This document shows positions 21,341 to 32,052 of a stretch of DNA of 64,000 nt, one piece after another. This DNA is from Bryopsis sp. KO-2023 (taxonomy: Eukaryota; Chlorophyta; Ulvophyceae; Bryopsidales; Bryopsidaceae), in the NCBI GenBank assembly GCA_030272585.1, contig BSYQ01000005.1, positions 4,805,501-4,869,500 on the forward strand, in the 5' to 3' direction. A program made the position numbers and the translations under genes. Numbering within the stretch: position 1 is the first letter of the stretch; each line of letters starts with the position of its first letter. Under the pieces are notes generated by a model. The model saw only the letters and a list, made by a program, of their open reading frames with translations. It did no database searches and had not been told where the DNA came from.

Positions 21341-23753
21341 CAAAGAGGACCGGAGCGCCCCATGGACTAGCACTCGGCTGAATTAATTTTTTGGATAAGA
21401 GTTCGGACAACTGGTCCTCTATCTCTTTCCTTTCAGCAGGGGTGTATCTAAATAAGGGTCTATTGACCGGACGCGTTCCCTCGACCAAAGGGATATCCGC
21501 TGCCACTGCCCTTTCAGGAGGATATTCCGCCAAACCAGAAATAAACAAATCATCAAAGTCCTTCAACAGAGCTTCCATTTGCTCCTCTGGAACTTTGTCT
21601 GTTTCACTCGTTTCATCCGCCAATTTCAGATGGGATGATATCTCTTCCATCTCACGAACTACCAACAAAATAGGTTTTATTGAAGTATCTTTCAACTTCC
21701 TTTTCACCTGTGGTATCGAGAGTAGAGATGCAACCTGTTTTTGGGGAATATCTTTACCCGTAGCTTTGGGTAATAATCCCTGACGAAGCAATATTCGTTG
21801 ATGGGATGAAGTCGTTAAAGCGCACTTCTTTTCAAAGAAGTCTAAAACCGCTTTACGCTTCTGCAACCACGTATCACCAAGTATAATATCAAACCGATCT
21901 AGAAGATCCAACACCAAACAATCAAGCTTCTCTCGATAGCCTTGAATTTTCAGTGTGATCTTTGTCTCTCCCATTATATCAATATTATCCCCATTTGCCA
22001 ACTCAGCCTGTGATCCAACGGTAGCTCGATAAGCTATCCCATTTTGTTCACAAAACTGTTTGGACAGGAAGGCTAATCCTTTAGCTCCTGAGTCCAAAAG
22101 ACAATGGGCTGGGATTCCACTCAAGAGGCCCTCAAAATGCATTGCAAGCTTATCTTGCATGAGAAGCTCTGTTGCTTCCTCTGGCATTTTGGGTACGGGT
22201 GGATCATAGAACACATTCACGGGCCGAGGAATGCCAGGAAGTCTTTTCCGACTTTTCCCCTTTTTGGCTGTGAATAAAACTGTTCCCTTCTTGTATTGTG
22301 CAATCAATCTCATTGAGGTCAAGGCTGGATGCAACTCTTTAGACCTTGCTGGAACAAGAATGCAACAAGAAGTATCATGGGGAGATCTCTTCTTTGCGAG
22401 AAGATAGTGATCGAGATATTTGTTGATATCCTTGAAAGGAGGATTCAACCACACATGCTGTCCACCTAAATCTCTTTCCAGAAATTCAGAAGGTGTGCAA
22501 AATGTATTACATAAGGCACTGTTCACATCCGAACACCCATCCAACGTAAATACGCGGCCTGAAAGTGTCTCAAGACGTTGGAACTCCGCCCTTGTAATTC
22601 CTTGGTGAGAATCTTCTCTCTCATCCCTAAATTCCACAGAAGATTTCATTTCTTCACTCTTTTGACTTCTGGTCAAGATTGGTGCAAGAAAAGCATCACA
22701 ATCAATGTCCATTGGGTCAATTGTGGAATGTGGATTCAGATTCTTCTGATCTCTCAATTGTGTCCACTCAAGTGGGACTTCACAAGAACTGAGGTTCACC
22801 TTTTTCGACTGACCACACTTATGGCCTCTTGCCCATGGTTCCCCACAGAACCAGCATAAGCCAGCTTTCTTGCGAGCCTCCCTCTCACTCTCGGTCAACC
22901 GTACCACCGGTCTTCGTGAGGGCTGAGTGCCACTTTGAGCTTTAAGCCTTGGTTGCTTAGGCTGATGCCTCTTCTTACTTCCTTTGGCTGGATCTGAGAA
23001 GGTAGTTTCCATACCTCTCTTTTTAGCCTTCCGGTCCGTAGTTTTCAACGGAAAACGAGCATCGTGACCCGGGGCTTTAGCCAGCACATACGTTCGCAAG
23101 GCTGAGTAGCTTCTCCATTCCCGACCAAGTGTATCAGTCTCCACTTGTTTGCACAAGTGTGGATGGAGGCCCCTCGGAAGGATCCAACACTTGGTAGTGT
23201 CGTCCATTGGCTCTTTTCGCATTGCTAAGTGAGCATCCACAAAGCGTACGAAGCCAGGAGTATCGACCTTCTGGTCAATATGATCCTTGCAGGAAGTAAG
23301 GGCATTATTTATGGAGTAATCTGTGGCAAGATCTCCAAATGTGCCATCTTCCAGGACTTGGCAGAATTTTTCCCAAGATAAAGACCCGTCCTCGAGTTCT
23401 TCCTTGGGTACCCTGGCCAATAAATGTCGGCGGGGTTTTGATCCGAGGAAAGTAGGTGCAATCACTCCCCACTCCTCTCTTGGGACTTTTGCTGCCCTGA
23501 AGTACATGGCTAACTCCAAACGGAATTCTGGCCATGGGACTTTGCCCTGGTACTTTTCAGGTTTATCAGCAGTCACTCTTCTGGTTTTTCCCAGGTTAGC
23601 ATCTTTCTCTTCTTTGGTCACTTCAGACCTGAGAGTGCTAGGGGACTGTGGTCCCTCTGTTCTTTCACTTGGAGAGTCCTCATTGACTTCCTCCAGAACA
23701 GACCCTTCTTCTAAGGCAAGTACCTCTTGTTCTTCTTCTTGACTCATGGTCAC
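21321..23753 (-). CDS. Element D gag-methyltransferase-like-protease polyprotein, truncated in RT
   Basis: 810 codons. The N-terminus is acidic. A gag region (~60-240; VPREEWGVIAPTFLG, DHIDQKVDT) leads to a CX2CX4HX4C-like knuckle (CWFCGEPWARGHKC, ~300). Residues ~395-490 form an extra domain: FTLDGCSDVNSALC, then HVWLNPPF (~430), then CCILVPAR. This resembles N6-adenine DNA methyltransferases with an NPPY/F motif IV. A protease motif follows (LLDSGAKG, ~553). The ORF ends just after PWGAPVLFVP of early RT. Size and order match element C up to that point. RT, RNase H and most of integrase are absent, so it would need help in trans to move. Confidence 0.88.
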   Translation of the reverse strand: MTMSQEEEQEVLALEEGSVLEEVNEDSPSERTEGPQSPSTLRSEVTKEEKDANLGKTRRVTADKPEKYQGKVPWPEFRLELAMYFRAAKVPREEWGVIAPTFLGSKPRRHLLARVPKEELEDGSLSWEKFCQVLEDGTFGDLATDYSINNALTSCKDHIDQKVDTPGFVRFVDAHLAMRKEPMDDTTKCWILPRGLHPHLCKQVETDTLGREWRSYSALRTYVLAKAPGHDARFPLKTTDRKAKKRGMETTFSDPAKGSKKRHQPKQPRLKAQSGTQPSRRPVVRLTESEREARKKAGLCWFCGEPWARGHKCGQSKKVNLSSCEVPLEWTQLRDQKNLNPHSTIDPMDIDCDAFLAPILTRSQKSEEMKSSVEFRDEREDSHQGITRAEFQRLETLSGRVFTLDGCSDVNSALCNTFCTPSEFLERDLGGQHVWLNPPFKDINKYLDHYLLAKKRSPHDTSCCILVPARSKELHPALTSMRLIAQYKKGTVLFTAKKGKSRKRLPGIPRPVNVFYDPPVPKMPEEATELLMQDKLAMHFEGLLSGIPAHCLLDSGAKGLAFLSKQFCEQNGIAYRATVGSQAELANGDNIDIMGETKITLKIQGYREKLDCLVLDLLDRFDIILGDTWLQKRKAVLDFFEKKCALTTSSHQRILLRQGLLPKATGKDIPQKQVASLLSIPQVKRKLKDTSIKPILLVVREMEEISSHLKLADETSETDKVPEEQMEALLKDFDDLFISGLAEYPPERAVAADIPLVEGTRPVNRPLFRYTPAERKEIEDQLSELLSKKLIQPSASPWGAPVLFVPNKAS

Positions 23754-24081
23754 TTTTTATTTTGGTTTCCTTTGGACACAACCCCAACACAGCAAAACAC
23801 TGGAAATTTGCCCAAAACTCTGAAACCCAACTTTTTTTTCGTCTTACTAGCCCTTCGAGGACCTCTTGGGTCTCCTCGAACTCACAGAACTAGCTTTCCA
23901 CCGATTCAGAAAACAAACCCTAACTTTGTCGGGCTGTAACTTTCCACTGACAACTCCGATTGACCTCAAACAAGTTTCAAACGAAGCGCCCTGTTCTCGG
24001 CTTACTTTTAGACTCCTGTTTTGTCCAATTCCGAGTTGTTATGGCGTACTTATGCGTCAAAACGTGACGCGCTCTCTTCCA

Positions 24082-24093
24082 GCTCCGAAACCA
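24082..24093 (-). promoter_or_regulatory. Element D primer-binding site
   Basis: TGGTTTCGGAGC on the minus strand, two bases from the LTR at 24096. Same 12-mer as in A, B and C. Confidence 0.8.
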
Positions 24094-24095
24094 AC

Positions 24096-24331
24096 TGTTA
24101 CAAAAACCTCCCAGAACCCTCCCTCGAAGCCTCCTTAACCCATCAAACCCCCACTCATTGATGGGACCCTTGACTAATGTCATTAGGGCGAGGCACCAGG
24201 GTTCTTGAGCTATAGGATCTCCTATTGGGATCCTATGGACCTTAAGCTCTGACTAGGCTATCACTAGTGCCCGTAGCTAGTCTGTAGCTCTAGCTAGTGC
24301 TTACTAGACATCTCGGTGATCACTTGTAACA
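24096..24331 (-). repeat. Element D LTR (its 5' LTR)
   Basis: 236 bp, apparently identical to 20608-20843, adjoining the primer-binding site. Confidence 0.95.
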
Positions 24332-27300
24332 TCTCCTTCCCTTTGTGTCCTCCAATCAGACTATCATGCCCTTCCTTCATCACCATTGCTTTTAGACTCT
24401 GTGGCACAACAATCTTCCCTTCCACAGTCTGTAGAACTCCATCAGTAGACATCTTGAACACCCTTTGGGTCTGGATGTCAGAATCCAATCTCTTCAGGAT
24501 TTCCTTGCAATGTACATCATTCTTCTGGGCATCAGCAACCTCTTGTGGACTCCCTTGAGCCATAGGTTCCATGGATGACTTCTCCAGTGCATTGATTTGT
24601 TCATCAGATCTTGACAATTCATTTACAGTACCCCTTTTGGTACCTCCTCTTGCATCATTTGGCATCACATCTGTTTTCAGTCTCTCAGGCAGCTTTCCAG
24701 TTTGGCATCCAGTAACCTTCACCAATCTGGAACCCAATGGCTCTCCTGGTTGTTCATCAAACACAAGATCCTGTGGATGATTCTCTCCCCAGGCCCCCAA
24801 GCCTTGGTACCTCTGAACTTTGCCATCATGCTTCACAAGAGTGTTGGTTGTGCCATTTGGTGCAGATGCCTTCAATTCTCCCCCTCCACTTCCAGAATCC
24901 CTTGGATCCACTGGATGTGGACATCTGGAGAGGGCATCAGCCACCACATTATCTTTCCCAGGGATATGAACAGTTTGGAACCTGAATGGAGCTAGAAACT
25001 CCACCCATCTAGCTTGCCTCCTGCTCAAGTGTTGTTGAGAATCCAGCCAAATTAATGACTGATTGTCTGTTCTGAGGACAAACTCTCTTCCTTCCAAATA
25101 TGCTCTCCACTTCTTTAGGCAGTGGACAATCCCCAACAGCTCAATCTCATGGATGGGGTACCTTGTTTCAGCATCAGTCAGCTTATGGGATTCAAAAGCT
25201 ACTGGATGCAAGCCATCTGGCCCCTCTTGCATCAATACTCCCCCCACTCCTGATTGACTGCCATCAGTGGCCACAATCCAGGGCCAATCTTCCCTGGGAT
25301 GTATCAAAACAGGTGCTGAGCATAATGCATCCTTGAGATCTTCAAATGCCTGTTGTTCTTCTTTTCCCCATATGAACTGCTGATTCCCTTTGGTCAGGTT
25401 GGTCAATGCTGCAGCTTTCCCACTGAAATTGGCCACAAATCTTCTGTAGAAGCAACACAATCCCAGGAAGCTCCTGACATCATGGACATTAGAGGGTGTA
25501 GGCCACTTCTTGATTGCATCCAGCTTATCAGCCATAGGCTGAACTCCTTGGTGAGTGACCCATGTTCCCAGAAAGTCCACTTCCTTTTTCCCTACTGCAG
25601 ACTTGACCAGCTTTGCATACAGTTGATGTTTCCTGAGGGCCTCCAGCACCATCTTCATGTGTTTTGCATGCTCTTCAGGGGTGGATGAATAGATTAAGAT
25701 GTCATCCAGGAAGACTTGAACAAACTTATCAATGTAGGGAGCCAGGATCTCATTCATCATGGACATGAAATGCCCAGGTGATCCACTCAGTCCCATTGGC
25801 ATGACCAGAAATTCATACTGGCCATACTTTGTCCTGAAAGCTGTTTTTCCTTCCTCCCCTGGTGCCATCCTCAGTTGCCAAAATCCTGCCCTTAAGTCCA
25901 CTTTGCTGAAGTACCTTGCATGGCTCAGCCTGTCCAGCATCTCATCCATTCTAGGAATGGGAAACTGAGTGACCTTTGTGGCTCTGTTCAGAGCTCTGTA
26001 GTCCACACAAAATCTCAATGCCCCTCCAGGTTTGGGGACAAAGAGTACAGGTGCTCCAAAATTGCTGTGGCTGGGTCTGATCATTCCTTTCTGTAGCAAA
26101 TAGTCCAATTGCTCCTTCAGAGCATCTAATTCCTTTGGGGACTGCTTATATAGTGGTCCAAAAACTGGTTTAGCATCATCTTTCAATGGGATCTTCATGT
26201 CCCATGGTCTGTGAGGTGGTAGATGATCAGGTAGGTCCATTGGGAAGACATCCTTGTATTCATTAAGGACATCCTTCAGCTCATGTAGTTCATCATCCAA
26301 TCCATCGACCATGCCTTTGAAATTTGCATCTGTACCATCCTCTGTACCCTTGACTGCCTTTGCTTCACCAGGATTCCTGATTTGCTTGGCTGCATTGATT
26401 TCCCCTGATTCCTGGGGATCCTGAACTTTCCTGACCAGCACCAAGTAAGCCTCTCCATCTCTGTTCTTCAAACATTTCTTAGCCTCACTGGCTGAGAGGA
26501 GGTTGATCTCTTGGGGATCCTGAACTGCTGCCACCTTTGGATGGAAACCTTGTAGCTTGATTGGGACTTTATTAGGCCTGCAGATGGTGATCACATGACT
26601 CCTCCAGTCAATGTGTGGGTTGTGGTCAACCAGCCAAGCCTTTCCCAGTATGATCTTGTGCTTCAAGTTTGGTACCATCCAGAAGGTCCTCTTAATCACC
26701 CATGGACCCAATCTGAGTCTGATCAATGCTTTCTCCTTGAGCAGGATTCTGGATCCATCAGCTAACTCCACTGATAGATGTTCATTTTTAAGGATTTTCA
26801 ATGCATTCTCTTGGGCAGTGATGACATCCATAAAATCACCAGTAGCTCCACTGTCAATGAGACATTTGACTGTCTGTGTTTTCAATTTTCCAGGCACATA
26901 TAGCAGGGTGGATCCCAGGTCTCCTTGACCTACTGATCCCAATTTCCCTGTCACCATTTTCTCCTCTGGATCCTGGTTTGGTGTTGGACAATGTGTCTCA
27001 GTTGATGATGAGAATCTGACTTGCTTGTGAATCCCATGATTCCCTTTTGATTCCTCTTTTTCATGTATGGATTTCCATACTCCTGAGGCTGTGAGAACCT
27101 CTCTGGGCTTAGAGATGGATTCCTTGATTGTCTGTAGCTGTTTCTGCATCACCACTGATCCTTTTGGAGGGGAGGACTGTAGACTGTCCTTTGTTATCCC
27201 TTCCATCTCAGGGGTTTTCTGTATGGATTGTCCCAACACTGTGGGGATGGATCCCTTAGCTTTGTTGCTGACCGGATCCCCTTTGCCAGCCCTCGAATCT

Positions 27301-27539
27301 GAGGTACTGGATCTGGCAAGCTTCCCTCCCCCAAACCTTCCCAAATAAGATGAAGATGTCTTACATCTGGATCCTGCCTTTGCCTGAGCACCATTCTCAG
27401 GAGATCCTTTAGATGTTCCCCCTTCAACCTTATCGACCACTAACACCTTCCCATCACTGACATTCCTCTGATTTCCTTGTAATCCTTCCTTGTCTTGAGA
27501 ACCATACTGACGACTTTCCGACGACATTTCCGACATCAC
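24332..27539 (-). CDS. Element B pol, first part: protease, RT, RNase H, integrase zinc site
   Basis: Starts at 27539 (MMSEMSSESRQYG), nine bases inside the junction with element C. About 205 polar residues precede protease (CLIDSGATGDFMD, near 26870). RT spans about 26240-25450 (KVDLRAGFWQLR; FLDDILIYS near 25700). RNase H starts near 25280 (ATDGSQSGVGG). A short linker leads to the first half of the HHCC integrase zinc site (HDSLIGGHKGKE), where element D interrupts. Without element C, the gag stop and this ATG would be separated by only about 53 nt in a different frame, so pol may be made by reinitiation or frameshifting. Confidence 0.93.
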
Positions 27540-27548
27540 ATTTGCATG

Positions 27549-27815
27549 TGTTAGGGATGTTAAGAGCTACATCCAGTCAGGTCCAGTCATGTACAATCAT
27601 GTACAGTCATGCATAGTCATGCTGACGTGGACATGTGAGTCAGGTCTAGCCATGATGACTAGACCTATGTCGGGTGCCCACCTAGGATGGTTGTCCTAGG
27701 TACCATGCGGGGACGCTAGGATCCTTGGGGGTCATGGTATTAATGGGCTTCAAGGTCATGGACTCATAAGTTTTAGTTTTTAGCTCTTCTTAGACTTGCA
27801 CCCCCAAGTCTAACA
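27549..27815 (+). repeat. Element C 5' LTR
   Basis: 267 bp, TGTTAGGGATG...AAGTCTAACA. It contains several GTCATG-type short repeats (TCCAGTCA, ATGTACA). Confidence 0.95.
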
Positions 27816-27818
27816 ACT

Positions 27819-27830
27819 TGGTTTCGGAGC
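27819..27830 (+). promoter_or_regulatory. Element C primer-binding site
   Basis: TGGTTTCGGAGC three bases after the LTR. Confidence 0.8.
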
Positions 27831-29033
27831 TTTGGCAAGCATCCTATCGTGTGGGAAGTGGAGTCGCACTGCTTATTGCGGCGCGCGGATTTTCTGCAGG
27901 GAAATCGGAGCTGTTCGATTAGCGACACGTTTTGGCCCGTTCCGGACCGTATACGTCACGGAATCGAACATATAAGGTGTCTAAAAGCATCTACGGAACA
28001 AGATGCATCCGTTGCAATTTGTCGCGAGTGAATCCGATGCGTGTGCGCAAAGGTATGACGTTTTAAAGTTTCGCGTCGGAATTTGGGTGTTTTGAGGTCG
28101 TCCGTGTCGGTTCTAGGTGTTGGACGATCGAAATGATGTTTTAGAATCATTTTGAACGTCGACACGTTGCGACTTCAAGATAGTATAGTTTTTGAACTAT
28201 AAAAGTTTCTCTTTTATCCAAAGGGTGGGGTTAACTTTGTATGGGCAGGGTTAACACCTGAAGATACTAAGAGTAAAGAGGTTGTTGTACCATGTGCTCG
28301 CGAGAAGCCACTAAGAGTACTCTCTTAGATGGTGGAACGAGTATAAGGACTCAAGTGCTAGGGGAGCTTGAGTCGGTATAACAAAAGGAGACCTTTTATT
28401 TGGTCAATAAAAGGAGATGAGGGAAGTAAGAGGAAGGAAGTTCATTTCTCTTGAGTTTTATTAGGGTTGATCTTGGATATTTGATTAAATCGATTCGGCA
28501 ATTTTCACGTCTAAAGAGCGTTACTCGGCACTCCTATCCTAGCTGTACGGAGAGCCACTATTGCCCTTTGAAATCACTAGACCCCTGGTCTTTCGGGATC
28601 GGTTTGCTAGCGCAGTGGTCTGTGTAAAATTGAGGGCTTTTGTTAGTGGTTCGTATGGTATGGTACGCTCTCTTGAGCCTAGAGGAATAGGACTTGTCGT
28701 AATTCGCTAATGGAGACAGACGATTGTTGATCGATAAAATCGAGTTGAAGAGATAATCCGCTAAAATGAGAGAATGAATAGCGATTATTTTCTTGATTTG
28801 GCATGAGGCAAAATGAGTTGCCTTCAATGAAAATTGATTGTATTTGCGAAAGTGAATGATTTTCACTGAATACAAGGTCAATTTTCATAGGGATGATTTG
28901 TATTGAGATACAAATTTGATCCACGAATGTCAATGTATAGTTGGTACTTTGATAAGAACCAATATACATGAGGAAAATTTTGCTGCTGGATTGATTTTCC
29001 TGCGATGCAGGTTAATCACTAGCCTTCTTTAAG
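27831..29033 (+). other. Element C leader between primer site and gag
   Basis: About 1.2 kb without a credible ORF. It is unusually long for a leader and presumably holds packaging and translation signals. Confidence 0.5.
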
Positions 29034-30260
29034 ATGTCGAGACCAGACCCTTCTGGTGAAGAGGACATCACCACCTTAACGGTAGAAGAACTCCAAAATC
29101 GGATTGCTTTGATGCAATCTGAACATCAGGCGTTCCGCAAAGAGGTGGATGACCGTGAGCGGAAACGAGAAGTGGCTACCAGAAAGGGTAGTACTTCTGT
29201 AGGGTCGGGAAGCAAAAAGTCTTCCACGGCCAAACCTGATAAATTTGATGGCCAATGTCCTTGGAAAGAACATAAGGTCATTTTGGAGATCTTTTGGATT
29301 GCCGAGGGGGTTCCTCGAGAAGAATGGGGTCGGATTGGACCAACATTCTTGGGACCCAAGGGAATCAAGCACCTCATCGCTCGAGTCGGGGAAGAGAAAA
29401 TTTCTGGAGGAAACCTGACTTGGGAGGAAATGTGTGTTGCTATGGATGATGGAAGTTTTGGTGAGTTGGCCACCGAATATGCGGTGACGCAAAAACTGTC
29501 CACATTCAAAGACCACATTAACCGGCGATGCAATACTGGAGAATATGTGCGCCAAATGGACACATATTTTACTCTTCGTAAGACCAAAATTGATAGTATT
29601 TCAAAAATTTGGTTCTTACACCGCAACCTCCATGGAGTGTAGAAGGAAGCGGTTGCCACTGATACTTCGGGTCATGAATGGACTTCATATGAGGAATTCC
29701 GTACCCATGTATTGGCAAAAGGAGTATCGCATGATGAGCGATACCCAGTATTGGAAAAAGGTGCCAAAGAAAAGGAGGAGAGTACCGTTGGATCAAAGAG
29801 ATCTCGAAAAGAGGAAAAAGGAAAGGTGTATCCGGTTAATCGGAAGAAAAACCGAATGATGCCGAGTTTTTCATCGAGATTTGGTGGTGGTTCTCAACAG
29901 ACTCGTAAGAGTAAAGTTGGTAAAACATCTTTTCCTGCGGGTCTTACCCAGAAAGAGTGGGAACGGCGCAAGGCCGCGAACCTTTGTTTCAGATGTGGAG
30001 CATCTTATTTTCCAGGTCATGTGTGTGATACTGGAAAGGTACGGAAGAGTCTCGCTTGTTTCGGGAAAGAACTTCCTAGTATAGAAATTCTTGCATCTGA
30101 GTTATCTCGAAAGGAGGTATCCGAAACAAAAAAAAAAAATCCGAAAAATCCGAAAAATGTAATATTTGATCCGATGGATACGGATATTACGGAGCCCGAG
30201 AACAAATCGGATATTTCTGTGGAGAATGACCCTGACCAGGTTATGTTTGTTGAGAAATGA
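29034..30260 (+). pseudogene. Element C gag with in-frame TAG
   Basis: Starts MSRPDPSGEEDITTLTVEEL. It is homologous to element D gag (VPREEWGRIGPTFLGP; SFGELATEYAV; DHINRRCNT). A TAG at 29640-29642 falls where element D continues. The same frame is open afterwards (KEAVATDTSGHEW) through a knuckle-like CFRCGASYFPGHVC and ends at 30260, where the downstream pol is one frame over. Efficient readthrough would be needed for a full Gag, so this is likely a broken copy. Confidence 0.85.
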
Positions 30261-32052
30261 TGACTCTATCCGATGTGGTGAGGATGATTTGGACGTCGAT
30301 CCCATTGGGGACGCCCAAGATCCTATGCCTAGTAAAGAAGAGAAGGTGCCGGAGAACGATTGCATCTCTGGAATGCAACTTTTAAAATCGGAACTTCATC
30401 GGTTGCAGAATGCAAGTAGAGAGTTCACTTTTGACTCATCTACTAATGATGAAAGATTTGCGATTTGTAAAAAGTTTTGCACTGGACAAGAGTTTCTTGC
30501 ATCGTCAGTAGCGGGACACCATGTTTGGATGGATCCTGGACGAAAGAATTTGAATGAATTCTTAAGGCATTATTTTGCTTGCAAGAAAGAGTCACCTTCT
30601 ACTACGAGTTGCTGCCTATTAATCCCTCATAATATGGCAGTTAGACAAAAAGAAATCAATCAAATGCGATTGATTGCACAATATCGAAAAGGAGCAAAAT
30701 TGTTTGCTCTTAGCAGCGGTAAAGCACCAGGTCTTCTTTGGCCCGTTGATATATATTACGATCCACCTACAGCGGAGTTACCCGGTAACTCGATTCCAGG
30801 AGAGGATTGTAATCTCAGAATGTCAATGTCGTTCAAAGGTTTGATTTCTGGTTCCCCTGGTCAGATTCTGTTAGATTCTGGCGCCGCTGGCTACGCTTAT
30901 ATCTCTAAGCATTTCTGCGAAAGCACAGGGCTTGGTTATAGATGTAAGCAAGGTACCAAAATCGAAATGGCCGATGGAACTCCATTGGATATCGTAGGGA
31001 TAACCTCGATTAACTTGCGTTTGCAAGGCTTGCGGATGAAGATCGAGTGTCAAGTTATCACTACAAAGCATTTTGATTTGTACCTCGGGGATGTGTGGTT
31101 ATGCAATCACCGAGTACTGATGAATTTTTCTACTGGTAGTGCTTCGGTTCTAGCTACACGGGGAAACCGACTCACGATACGACCTAATTTGGTTGTGCGT
31201 GCCCCTAGTCCGTCAAATGCACGGATAAATCCCTTGTTGAGTATAGCCCAAACTCGAAGACAACTCCGTAATAAGGAGATTTGTCCTTTTCTGGTTCTAG
31301 TTCGGGAGGTCCCGAACCCTTTTGAGGGGGAGGAATCTGGGGTACCCGAATTGCCCAAAAATCCTCTAGTGTCTTCATATCAAACAGAGCTGGAAAGTCT
31401 GTTAGATGAGTATAAAGACAGATTCTCAGATGGGTTGGCGGAATGCCCTCCATCTCGAGAAGAGGATGCAGCAATTGATCTTGTCCCTGGAGCGAAACCG
31501 GTACATAGACCAATGTTTCGTTACACACCGGGTGAAAGAAAAGAGATTGAAGATCAAGTCTCTGATATGCTGCAGAAGGGTTTGATTAAGCCTAGTTGTA
31601 GTCCGTGGGGTGCACCAATCTTGTTTGTTCCCAAACCGGATGGTACTCGACGGATGTGTATCGACTATAGAGGCTTAAATAAGTTGACGATCAGGAATCA
31701 ATATCCACTACCAAGGATAGATGATCTCCTTGATCAACTTCAAGGTTCGAAGTTCTTTTCGGCCTTAGATTTGAAAGCAGAGTATTGGCAACTTCGAGTG
31801 AAGGAGTCAGACCAACCGAAGACCGCTTTCAAAACCCCATTCGGTCTGTATGAATACAAAGTGCTTCCAATGGGCTTGACGAATGCACCTGCAATATTCC
31901 AGACTTGGATGAATCGGGTATTCTCGGGTATGATTGGGAAGTCGGTCCTAATATACCTCGATGACATACTTGTATTCAGCAAAACTCCGGAGGAACATGT
32001 GCAACATTTGCGAGCCGTGATGAACGCTTGCGTGAGCACAAAATGCTCTTGA
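30166..32052 (+). CDS. Element C methyltransferase-like domain, protease and RT
   Basis: Overlaps the end of gag in another frame. Around 30420-30640 it aligns with the extra domain of element D (FTFDSSTNDERFAIC; HHVWMDPGRKNLNEF; CCLLIPHN). The catalytic-type NPPF of D is replaced by MDPGRK, so any methyltransferase activity is probably lost. Protease follows (ILLDSGAAGYAYIS, near 30870), then RT (RMCIDYRGLNK; YLDDILVFS at 31954-31980). At 32025-32040 one base appears missing (reading AVMNACVSTK instead of ...LREHKMLLK), which truncates this frame at 32052. Confidence 0.88.
   Translation: MIRWIRILRSPRTNRIFLWRMTLTRLCLLRNDDSIRCGEDDLDVDPIGDAQDPMPSKEEKVPENDCISGMQLLKSELHRLQNASREFTFDSSTNDERFAICKKFCTGQEFLASSVAGHHVWMDPGRKNLNEFLRHYFACKKESPSTTSCCLLIPHNMAVRQKEINQMRLIAQYRKGAKLFALSSGKAPGLLWPVDIYYDPPTAELPGNSIPGEDCNLRMSMSFKGLISGSPGQILLDSGAAGYAYISKHFCESTGLGYRCKQGTKIEMADGTPLDIVGITSINLRLQGLRMKIECQVITTKHFDLYLGDVWLCNHRVLMNFSTGSASVLATRGNRLTIRPNLVVRAPSPSNARINPLLSIAQTRRQLRNKEICPFLVLVREVPNPFEGEESGVPELPKNPLVSSYQTELESLLDEYKDRFSDGLAECPPSREEDAAIDLVPGAKPVHRPMFRYTPGERKEIEDQVSDMLQKGLIKPSCSPWGAPILFVPKPDGTRRMCIDYRGLNKLTIRNQYPLPRIDDLLDQLQGSKFFSALDLKAEYWQLRVKESDQPKTAFKTPFGLYEYKVLPMGLTNAPAIFQTWMNRVFSGMIGKSVLIYLDDILVFSKTPEEHVQHLRAVMNACVSTKCS

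Larger units (their letters stand above)
20608..24331 (-). mobile_element. LTR retrotransposon D: pol-deleted, non-autonomous chromovirus
   Basis: 236-bp LTRs at 20608-20843 and 24096-24331 (TGTTACAAAAACC...CTTGTAACA) look identical. Target duplication TCTCC (20603-20607 and 24332-24336). The primer-binding site at 24082-24093 shows minus orientation. It encodes gag, a methyltransferase-like domain and protease, then jumps from early RT to the end of integrase and the chromodomain. It is inserted in element B integrase. Confidence 0.95.
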
